64,000 nt of DNA from the NCBI GenBank assembly GCA_029962745.1, contig CM057157.1, forward strand, positions 8,978,632-9,042,631. The letters are read 5' to 3'. The notes under the pieces are model-generated. The model searched no databases. It was not told where the DNA came from and saw only the letters and a list, made by a program, of their open reading frames with translations. Positions within the stretch are counted from its first letter, which is position 1. The number at the start of each line of letters is the position of its first letter. This DNA is from Echinometra lucunter. Its lineage: Eukaryota > Echinodermata > Echinoidea > Camarodonta > Echinometridae. Positions 1 to 12,400 of the stretch are shown here, in pieces. The translations under genes were made by a program, and so were the position numbers.

Positions 1-267
1 GGGAATCATGTTGACACATGCTTTATTAACTCCTTAGCATATACCCCCTCCCTCTGGCATATAATCAATGTGAGATGTTTGGTAGAATTGACATTATTAA
101 CGTTCATAATCTCAGATTGATCGCAAAACTGCATGTACCCTAGACAAGATTTAATACTTCATCACATACATATAAAACACACTGAATGAAACTGTAGAGA
201 TCTCCATAAAGTATACATAGCATAAAAATGATTTCTTATGAAGATTCCCACTCATCAAATAACTTAC

Positions 268-405
268 GTGTAGTTATTTGTACTGGTCCCACTGGACTCA
301 ATTCTGTGTCTGTGTTGAGGAAGGCTGCTACGGTTACATTGTATGTTCTATTTGGATTAAGGCCAGTGACAGTAGTAGAAGCAGAATTTTCTCCATACTG
401 AATGA
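268..405 (-). CDS. Exon 13: FN3 domain 3, second half
   Basis: Forty-six codons: VIQYGENSASTTVTGLNP, NRTYNVTVAAFLNTD and VGPVQITT. Acceptor TTTCCAG, donor GTAAGT at 267-262, phase 1 out. A further exon is therefore expected to the left of the window; no other exon is seen in 1-267. Confidence 0.8.
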
Positions 406-3400
406 CTGGAAATAGATACAAATATGAAAATATGTTAAGAAAAGAATTACTCACTGACCTTTGTACTAGTTAATAATCTAAACCCAAAAATTTATTTGGA
501 GTATATTGTATGTACACTGTTCATGTAACACAATGAGGCAGTCCACTGCTTTTCCTATATGTCAAAATAAAGCCTGTTAAAAAACAAAAAAAACAAAACA
601 AAACAAAACAAAAATCAACTTCATATGCTTTCTCTACACTCACCCACAAATTTTAGGCTATACATGTATTCTCTTGGTAACACATAAGTGGGAGACAGTG
701 CTAAAATGATATGCTCAATGGATCACTGTAAAACAATTTCCCAAACAATCCTCAATACAATGTCATGTATGTTGAATGTCCTTGTTTTCTTTTTGCAGGT
801 TGTTTACCTTGATCCTATTCTCTCTTTTTATTCCTCTGCATTTTCTCTCTTTTCCATATGATGAAATAAAGTTATGACTGACATCCTTCAGAACTGACCT
901 ACACTGTCGTACATGCAGTCTTACCAAAATAATAATTGTATATTATGATCACCCCAACTAATTAAAGTTTTCCTTTACACTTCTCCGCTTTCCCTCTTTT
1001 TATACAAGGAGAAAAAGTAATAGCTGACATCTCTTGCAATAAACCCAATCTGATGCAAATCTTACCAATCTGATCAAATCTGATACAAACTTACCAAAAA
1101 CGCCGACTCCCTCCACGTCTTCTGTATGAGATCTCGTAATCATCGATGTCACAGTGCTTTGTTGAGAGGATCAAGCTAACCCTCCATCTAACAGATCCTT
1201 CTTACTCTAATGGGGTGTTGCAAGAAAGTTGCAATCAATTGCAAATAATTGCTAATTTTGAAACAACCATTCTGATTGGCTCAGGGTCTGCCCTTTTAAG
1301 AAGACATGTATGCAACAATGATTTTGAATGGCCAGTGACAATCAGTTGCAACTTGCAATCGATTGCAACTTTCTTGCAACACCCCATTAGTCTTTCTCTC
1401 TTCTCCTTACCTCTTTCTCTTTTAACCTCCCTCTGTCTTCCTCACCCCCTTCACTACTCTCTAACTATATCCCACTCTCTCAACCCTCTTCTCTCCCTCT
1501 CTCTTTCTTGGTGTGTTATGCACTTTTCCTCTGAAGAAATAAACAATGATGGATATCTCTTATGACTGTCGCAGTCTTACCAAAGGACTCTCTGGCTCCC
1601 TCTATGTCTTCTTTGTATGAGATCTTATAACCGTCAACATCACAGCGTGTTGGTGCTGGAGTCCAGCTAACATCCATGCCATACATCAGTGGACTGGCTT
1701 CAATATCCTGAACATTCTGGTCCTCTGCTGAAAAACCTGAACAATCAAATGACAAAAAGCATTAATATACATTGCCTGCTAATGATAATAATATCATCCT
1801 GACTGCACTGCACTACTGGTGAAGCAACAATATTGAATATATATGTAAATGTATGAAATGTTTGTGTAACAAGTACATGTATCTTAAGAATCAAATAAGG
1901 GAGTTTCCCGATGTTCTCATTCACTCTATCACATTAAAACACGCAGTGTAGTTCTCAGTGAATGATACACACTTTTCTGCATTAATACTGTCACACTGCT
2001 GTTACTGAATGTAATGATAATACCTCATCAGGTAATAGTCAATCCTTGTACTGTATACTTACTTATATTACTATTTCAGTTGTAACTGTACATTCTATCA
2101 GTAAAAACTTTGCCAGTTCTTTTTTTTCCTGCACTCTTTATTTTAGAGGTGCATAGATAAGGAAAAACAGAGAAATTATTTTTCACTGAATTGAAGTACT
2201 TTCTTACAGTTTTAAAACTGAAAATCTGTTCAAAGTCCCTACAAAAAACGCTGAGAATGGAGAACAAAATAACGGGTAGAAAAATAGACAATGCTGTAAA
2301 AAGTATGTTCTGGCATTGGTCACATGTGTTTAGACAATAACAACTAGTGCCTAGAAAGTGAGAAACACAGTATTAAGGGTACTGGAAATATGTCACACTG
2401 TTATTATCATTAAAAAAAGTCTTTACCTTTTGGGTATATCTCACAGATGAAGTTATGCTTGGCATCACAAGCAACGTCTAAGACTTCTCCTGTTTCATTG
2501 AACACCGCACAGCCATAAATCCCTGGCTGAGGATTACCAGGTGCCCAGAGTGTGTCCTGCCACGGGTTCGGTTCCTCACAGTCTACCCACGACCAATCTG
2601 GAGAGCCAGAAAGACCTGCAGGAATGCAAGGATATCAAGCATTGTAACAGAAAGGAGAAATTGATCTGTTGAGATACAAAAGGATGTTAACAGCACTTTA
2701 CACTGATTAAATATCATTCTTGCTCTTTTCCTGGGCCGATATTCAATTCAATACTTAAGTCAGAAATATGAGTATTTTGCTTAGTTTTTTGCTTAGATAA
2801 AATACTTAGCAAAATTTGGTATTCAATTCAATATTTTGGCTAAGTATTTTACCCTAAATCTAAGACACCTACCTAGGACACTTAAGCCAATTGTTTGGAA
2901 GCCTTGATTGGCAGGCATAGGTTTTTATACGCAGTCATCATGAGCTGCGCAGAATTATATCATAGCGTATTCGAGCGTATTTGATGCGTTGTGTTAATTG
3001 CGCCTTGAAAATATGACGTCACAATGCTTATCAGTAAGAATTTTGGCTTAAAGTTGATTTACTAAAGTAAAATTCAATGTATTGAATTGAATATGACTTA
3101 AGCAAATTGCTTAGCCAAGTAAAATACTTAAGTAAAAGTTTTACTTAATCCAAGTATTGAATTGAATACCGGCCCTGGTTGAAAATTAACAGGTACACAG
3201 GGAGTGTCCTACCAAGGGTTCAGTTTTCCACCAGTTTATCTAACCCAACGTCTATTGACAGCGCCGAAAAGCCGTCAGTTTGGTTCGCTTATTTTTCTAA
3301 AATTACTTTTAAAGATGATAAATTGTGCTTATATGTACTCACCAACTCTCTGGTCAACCAGCAAACCCTCTGAAATCCTCTTCTGAAAATGATTTGGAAG

Positions 3401-6400
3401 AAAAAAGACACGATTTTCGTGTCCTATGAAAATGATCCCGTCTTGTAGCGCAGATTCGAAAAATACATGAATATTCACGATATCGCTGAATATGCGTACC
3501 TCAAAGAACAGAGCGCGCTGTGCGGCTGAATTCATATCGCGCTATCTTCTTCATGCATATTCAATAATTATGAACGAACTGCGCTCTAAAATGTTAATAT
3601 TCATATTGCTCTGCGCATACAGACATTGATTTTCGATTTGTGGAATGGACGCTACAACACAGGAGCATTTCATAGGACAAGAAAATCGTGTCTTTTTTTC
3701 TTCCAAATCATTTTCAGAAGAGGATTTCAGAGGGTTTGCTGGTTGGTCAGAGAGTTGGTGAGTACATATAAGCACAATTTGTAATTTCTAAAAGTAATTT
3801 CAGAAAGATAAGCGAACCATACTGACGGCTTTTCGGCGCTGTCCACAGACGTGCGTGGGGCTCCGTAGTTCCATCCGTCGCGAAGCGGCGGAGCCCCGTG
3901 AGGTTACAGTTTATCCAGCTCCAGTCTGCAGAGCCAGAAAGACCTGTAAGAATGCAAAGATGTTTAATATTGTAAAGGAATTGAAGGAGATTTTGATCTG
4001 TTGAGGGGCAGAAGGGGGTTGGTAGCATTTTACATTAAAAAAATGCCCTTTGACCTGACTTTCATCCAGATATGTCACAGTCCATCCAGTCACTCACCAG
4101 AATGGTGAGTTAGACAAACCTGTACAAATAAATATCACATTCTTCATTGTAAATGGAAATGACAAATCTGGTCCACAAGGAGGCCAAAGGGTTAATAAGT
4201 ACAAGCACCTTGCATCTGGAACACCCTTTTGACTCTCAGCAGCAAAATACAAACAGCAATGGAAACTCTGAGGGAAATAGAAAGAAATGGTTTCCATGAG
4301 TGGAATAAAAAGAACATAAGTACGAGACATTTGAATTCGTCACATGACGAATTAGGTGGTCTGTCGGTATCTTTTAGGTTTCGACGTGGATTGTGATAAA
4401 TTCATTGGTAAGACTTTTGATAAATTTTTTTACGTATCGATAGGAGACTAACGTCATAGAAATTGGATGATTTGATATCGCAGCATACTGAAAAGATGAT
4501 CTAAAGCTTTAATTCACCTCAACTAATCAGATTTTCTATAGGGTTGTACATAAACTACTGTGCACTGCATTGCAATAGTCATAACGGGCCAAAATCAGCA
4601 GTTTATTTCATTGACTGTGACTGTATATGTAATTATATAGTTAAAGAGAACAGTAATATAACATGTAAAAAGAAAGCAAAAGGAAAAAAAATCCCCCCTT
4701 TCCTCCGGGACTCGAACCAGGGACCTTGAGCATGTGGGGCAAGTGCTTTGAAGGTATACCTGAATAACAGCTCATAGAGATAACACGTAGATTCAAAACG
4801 TAATTCTAATTTCAGGTTTTCCAGTCAAAATTTCGACATGTTTTCGACATTTGCTTAAAAAACATATCAATGCTTAAGACAGAGAATTTTCTCAGCTGCA
4901 ACATACTTAAAGATGGGCGAAAATCAAGCAGAAATAAGGGAGATGTTGATCAAAGAAGACGAGAATGTAGAATCGAGAATTACGTAAAGATCATGTCCCA
5001 TAAAGAATACACGTAAAATGAGAAAAAATGACATTGTATCTTTAATCGTGAATTTAGACCATGATAACCTCATCAAAATGAGTAACAATGAATAAAATAT
5101 TTGTAGAAAATTGTCTCAGCTACAACATATCGAAATCTGGGCGAAAATTGATGAATAATAAGCGAGATAGTCTCGGTTAAAGGCAAAAAATATAACGTCA
5201 AAAAATCAAAATCGAAATTTTGAGTTCACATAAGAATAGGATGACCTCATAATATCGATAAGACAAATTTTTGTCATGGATTCACATCTTCAACTCATAA
5301 CCTTTCAGAATATGTAAAAAAAATTGGGGGTATCCATGCATTTTGAGAAGCTATGGCGGATTTTAAAGGGACATGTTTTTTGCGTGTTTTTACATTATTT
5401 TCAACATTGACGCGCGCACGGATTTTGAAATTTGACGTGCGCGTGCGACCTTATGGTTAGTTGAAATCAGTTCTAAATTGATGGAAATTGTTAAGAAAAA
5501 TGTCAGGAATGCAAATCAAGTAAAAAAACGGCGTTTTAACGTTATTTAGGACCTGTGCGCGCGCATGACGCGCGCAAATTTTTGAAATGCTTAAAATGGT
5601 CTGAAACGTGTGCAAAATGAATTTGAAGCGATTCTGAGCATTTTTAATTTTTGCGCGGACGTACGCGTACGCGCGCGTCTGGCTATCTGAAATTTACTGG
5701 ATTGAAATTAACTTTAATCATGCCAAATATGAATGAGAAATGACCATCCGTTATGAAGATATGACCCTAAGGTGATTTTCACAAAATGGCGCCTGGATGA
5801 CGTCACGATGACCCGATGAACATGAAAATATATGGAACGGCGAGATCTGATTATGACTAATAACTGACCAAAATTTCATGCTATTTGAACCAGCAGATTC
5901 TGAGATTTCGAGTGCACAAAAAAGTGCTTGGAAGGAAGAAAAATAAATAATAAAGAAAGAAAATTCTGACGAAATTAGAAGGTGATCTGTCAAAGATGAC
6001 AGACCACCTAATAATCATGTGATAAGGGGTGAATTAAACTTGTATTGAAACTCTGCAAAGGTTTGAAAACAGTAAGCAGTAATGCAATGAAAGATGGAAT
6101 TAACCATTGTACAGTAATAAACATGGATATGTGAACTGGTCCAAGGTTGTCCTCTCTGGGCTTAATATAACCAGACATGAGTTCAAATCCAAGCTGCATA
6201 TTCTAAACAGAGCTGTTTAAAGAGGACCAATCACTAAAAAAAATATACATGTAGCAATTCTTTACAGATTTACATCACACCTGAAAGGGCTTCATGAAAC
6301 ATTCCAGCAGACATACATTTTAGTGCCTTGGGAAAAAAAATGATAACATGCCAAGTCCTGACAGAACATAGAATTACTAAAAACAGTGAAATTTGGGAGT

Positions 6401-9400
6401 TTATTACCACCTAGAGCACTTAAAGGCTTAGGGTTGTGTCACTCATTTGGAAAGACTTAAAATGGCAGTGAAACCCCCCAAAAAAGTGCAGCATGTGGCA
6501 TTGTAAGAGTTTAGATTAAGTTGCTTCCACTCCTCATTTCTAATCTCTTGAGTCCTTAATCTACAAGTAACTATGAGTAGTCCAACAGCTTTGTACTTCA
6601 TTAACATTACCTTTGTGAGTTTGTCTTATCATATTACTTGTGAAAAAACAACAACAAACAAACAGACAAACAAACATCTGATATAAATGTGAAATGAAAA
6701 ATACAAAAATAAACTGATATAGAAGTGAAAAAAGTGCTCTAAAATGGAATGGGGAAAGGATGTATGACCAAACTTGCAGCTGTGTCATCCTAATAGCTCT
6801 TTAGAAGAAGTCTTTAAAGCACCTGATCTTAAAAGCTTGACGCATTGTCACAAATAATATGCCCTACTATGATTTAACCTGCTGACATGGTAAACAGCTC
6901 GTATTATGCAAACAAATAAAACACAAATGAGTATTAACTTTGGACTCTAGACAAGGTTTTCTGCCTCCTAGCTTATAATCAAGAGGATTTTAAGTATTAT
7001 TCTTTTTGACACAAACTATCTCCACCTATTAAAGTTATTGACAATAAATGTAAGCTTATCAATATCATTCATCAGAGCTTATAAGTGGTGCACAGATGGA
7101 GGATACAAGTATTATTAAAGCACCTGTCTGCATACATTTGAAACTAATGAGTTGCCTTTTTTCATGTTATACAACATATTTGCATGTATGAAGATTAAAA
7201 AAAAAAGCCAGTATGGACACTTTTCTTTAACTGTTCCAAACATGTAACTGAAAATTAAACTATAGACTAATGTATAGGTTAAAGGGTTCTCTACATATGA
7301 GAAAGCTTTACTCTTGTAACACAACATGCAGTTGCCTAGTATAGCGACAAATGTCTCTCAATGTCCATGGTACTTCTGCTTTCTGATTTTACACTATTTC
7401 AAGTAAATTCACAGTAATCTGAAAGAGATTACAAGGAGTCAGTGCAAGGTGTGACACCTTTTTATTCCAAATTTGATTACAGCAATTTAGGGATTTATTA
7501 TAAGCTGTTAGCAAATCTCATGAGATAATACTCTTTTTCCTGCTTGTTTGCTTGCTAGAAAAAAAAAAAAAAATCTGTAAGTAAATTTGAAAACTTGACA
7601 ACTAACTCCCCCTCCTTCAGCTAACTTGTCACCAAATCGGTCTGAAAACATCCTCCTCCCCCCCCCCCAAAAAAAATGAAATAAATGGTTTAGCAAAGCC
7701 CCAGTTGTCCATCTTGCTTTTAAAGACTACTTATTCAATCACAGTACATCATAAGATACATTTACGCAAAAAATATAAATCAAATTAAATCAAATAAAAA
7801 ACCAAATCACACTCACCAATCCACCAGTTTCTATCTGCCGACATCTCAGCTGTGCGATTACGAAGGAAGTTGAGTTCCTCCTCGTCATCGATGATAACCA
7901 GGTCAGAATCAGGTTCGTCCATACAGTCTTGTCTACTCCAATGCCACATGTACCCATACATGAAGGTAGGTATTCCAAACCAGTAGCAGTGACCATTGGG
8001 ACCCTCCTCATAGTTAACTGGACAGGCCACTAGAGAAGAATTCAAAGTTCAGAAGAGATGTTTAAGAATAGTTAATAATTCACACTATTTAGCCCCATCT
8101 GCACCTATATTTAAGAAATTATCATTATTAACCATATATGATATAAACAAACAAGAAATCGCAACTTTCATGTATAAATATAAAAATGGCTTATTACCTT
8201 CCCCATTTTCACATCTTTTTCAATATAACAGTCAAGTTCATAATTATAATACTAGATCTTCAAATAAATTCCATTTATGGTCCGTTAAAACAAGTTTTGA
8301 AGCTAAATCAATAAGTTACCTAGGTCCCAAACACTGGAACATGATACCCCATGATATAACAAAATCGCAATTTCTATCTTCTTTTAGGAAACAGTACAAG
8401 ATCTTATTAGTAAATAGTTATTAATCAACACAGTTAATTAATTGTTATGCTACATATCTCCCCCCCCCATCCCCTTTCCCCTTTCCTTTCCTTCCTTGTT
8501 TAAATTGTTATTTATGTGTCTCTTTTTCAAATTGTTTTCTTGCTGTATTGTTAGTATAATATCTGTATATTTTTCATTGTACATGTACTCTACATGGGCG
8601 ATCCTAAATTACAGGTTTTTAACCTTCGAGGAAAGCCCCGCAGAATATTGTATATATGCATATTATGTCATTGTAATATTATAATGTATTTTAATTTTAT
8701 TTTGCAAAATAAATGAATTGAATTGAATTGAAAGAATGATTGAGATTCAGATTTATTCGCCATTTTTTTTTCCATCCAAATCAAATACAATTAAAATCAT
8801 TACAGTCAATTAACAAACATAATGAACAAACACAAAAATGATGTGATTTTAAAAGAGCCCTTGCTACCTTTTCAAATTAAGATAAGATTACACATGTGTG
8901 TAAGTTCTATCATAATAACCTTTTTCTTGAAGGTACAAATTTTCACATAAAGTACATACATGTATGTAATTTCTCTCTCTCTCTCTCTCTTCACTATGAG
9001 TTTTGTAATCATCCTTAGCTTTCTAGTTTTGTAGATATTTTTTTACTGTCCTACAGTAAATAAATACTGACATATAAACATATATAAATAATTGAATCCA
9101 TATATAATTCAAAAAGAAATGAATAAATATTTTTTTAAAATCTGAATAAATAAGTAACTAAATAGCTCAATAACTAAATAACTATAGAACTTAATAAATA
9201 AATCATTCAATAATTAAACCATTCTTTCCACTGTCAGTTGTACATCTCATAGAAACATTTTGTGTTATTTGTTCCAAAAGCATAACTTGTTTTCATTATT
9301 ATCCATCTTACTTGTTGTTCCCTCAACAGCTGACGATTCCTCTAGTTCATAGTCCTTATTAATGTAGATAGCAACAGAAACATAGTATGTTGTATTTGCT

Positions 9401-12400
9401 CGTAGATCTTGTATTACAGCATCTGTGACATCATCGCCTGGTACAAACACTGACCCCACAAAGAGAGAAAAAAAGATTACCTGTTATCACTAAAAGTAAA
9501 TACTTTGTGTTTGAAATCTCCACTTCAGCTATTGCTTAATTCATCTTCCTCTCTCTCAATTCTTGAATCTAAATCTGCCTCCTTTTTTTATTCATTTCAG
9601 TACCTCCCACCAAGTATGCCGTTCAGCCATCTTTTCTTCTTTATCCCCTTTAATTAAACAGGTTCTTTCTTCATCTATTTCCCAACTGTACCATCACTTA
9701 AAATCAAAATTAATATTTTTGTAGATATCCAAATGAATATTGAGTACTGTTCATAAAGACAACTGTTTTTCTGGAAGAGCATTTTTATTGCAAAGTAATA
9801 CAGAATAAGAAATATTCTATACGGTCTTTAAAAGTGTACTATTAAAATATGCCCTTTCTATGAATGCAAATTTTAAACCCTGCACGTAAAATTTATGGTC
9901 ATATGAAGATTTTTATCACATAAAAAATGGTATAATTTCTCTGGGACAATTTTAAAATGTTTTTCCCTTGATTTTTTTACTACAGCATTTTATATCTTTT
10001 GGTAGCTCTGGTACAGTTTCCTGGAGCTAAATGCTCTCTGAAGTCATGAACTCTTTTTTTCTCTGAGTCCCATACTCAAATGGAAAAAGAAGAGAACTCA
10101 CTGAATTCCTTGTCTTCCATGGTATCTGTCATGGAATAATAGATGCGGTATCCCACAGCATCACAGCTATATCTTGGTAGAGACCATGTGATTTGTAGAC
10201 TGGTGGTTGAGGATCCAGTAACCATGAGGGTATCAACCATCAAAGCATCTCCATCAAATTCTATAAGTGTAAGAAATAAGATGAAAAACTATAATACTTT
10301 ACAGTAAATATCCTGTTATAACAAGATACAGTAATCAAAAGCTGTCTATTCCAAGGTCAGTCACTGAGAAACAGAAGAATTCTTTTCACATAAGAATGAG
10401 GAAACCCTGGAATAGTATAGTCAATGCACCCATTGTTCACAGCTTAGAAAACAGTCTAGACATGAACTGGAGAAGTGAACCTGTCCAATGTGAATTTGAT
10501 GCTAACCCATCCAGTAATGATCCAGCCAGCTTAACCCTTTACACGTGGGAACCGAGTGACTCATGTACAAATTCTATGGAAAATAAAGAATTCAGTAGGC
10601 AACGGGTTAAAACAATGTCAGCACTTGGAACATAACATAAAGGCTTAACAGCCTGGCTCTTAAGCTTCAACTAGTATCTATAAAACGAATGAGAAAAACA
10701 AATAAACAAACAAACCTTCTACAGATGCCCAGGATATTGTAAAACTACGTTAGAAACAGTCATTTATGTACAATGTTGAGAAAGGCCTTGGGTAAAAGGA
10801 CTCACAAGATATGAGTTTACTGAGATCAGGGCCCCGTAACACAAAAATTTGCAATCAATCGCAAAGTTGTAACAGCCAATCAAGACCATTGTTTCATGCG
10901 CATCTCGTTCAAAAAAGGTGACCCTGGACCAAGCAGAATGTTTGTTTTAAATTTGCGATTGATCGCAAACCTTTGTGTTACAGGCCCCAGATCTCATATT
11001 CAAAGTAAGTTCAAAATAAAGCAATCTAAATCTCAATTCAGCTAATCACCTTTAGGGGATATCTCGCAGATGGAATTGATGCGTAGATCACAGACATCAT
11101 CTTGTATTATGCCATCGGGGTACAAGACTGCACAATCCTTGGTATCATCAGAGGTAGGGTAACCAGGTGCCCACAGACGGTCCTGCCAGTCATTAGACTC
11201 TGAACAGTCTGTCCATAGCCAGTCATTATCAGAAGCGAGGTCAGATAGTCCTGAAGTAATGACAATAAGAAATGATAAACAAGAATTTACAATACAGTGA
11301 AGTTGTGGGAATGGGGGTCCAAATTGAAATCACAAATATCTATTTGTAATCTTAAATTTTTGTCAGAAAATTTTGAAAATGTTCGACTTATGTCATGTTA
11401 CCGTAAAGGAAATTTATTCAACTATTGTCAAACACTAGACAGTCTTGAGGACCTTTTCATTATCCTTTCAAGAATAGAAGGGAACATATCAACTGGTGAA
11501 ATATTGTGGATGCTCTGAACTATAAAAAAAGTTTGTGTAATCATAATTTCCTATAAAGGCAGATCTATTTTATCAAGCAGTCCATTCGGTTCATCTTGAT
11601 GCCCTGTTGATAAAGTGGTGAATTTTATCTGTTTTCCTTTATTTATACATATCCTTCTTTTCGTAATGAATTTCATATATTTATGAATATTCTTCCTGTA
11701 TATATTTCTCAGAAAAGAACATCAGAATTAAGTGACCTTACAAAGAACTAGTACCGGTATTTGATGTTATATGTTTATGTTAAGTTTCCTATTATAGCAG
11801 ACCTACCAATCCACCACCTTCCATTTGGATCAATCTCTGAGGTCCTATTCTTAATATAGTTCCACTCCTCTTCGTCATTGATGATAACAAGGTCACCATC
11901 TTCTAAGTCATCACATGACCTTCTCCCTGCTGGCCACCACTCTCCGTTGGTCAAGTTTCTGAAATGATAACATCGCCCACCAGGACTCTCCTCAAAATCA
12001 TCAGGACAAGGACCTGGAATCAGGAGAAATTGAGTTACTATTAGTGTGGTTTTTTCCTTCAAATTACAAAATTTAACCTTTAGTTAACCCTAGATCCTGT
12101 AGATTAAAGTAATCTACAAATTTACCAAAGTTTTAGACCTTCCCACTAGCCTATAAATGGCTTCTTCTTCTCCNNNNNNNNNNNNNNNNNNNNNNNNNNN
12201 NNNNNNNNNNNNNNNNNNNNNNNNNNNNNNNNNNNNNNNNNNNNNNNNNNNNNNNNNNNNNNNNNNNNNNNNNNNNNNNNNNNNNNNNNNNNNNNNNNNN
12301 NNNNNNNNNNNNNNNNNNNNNNNNNNNNNNNNNNNNNNNNNNNNNNNNNNNNNNNNNNNNNNNNNNNNNNNNNNNNNNNNNNNNNNNNNNNNNNNNNNNN

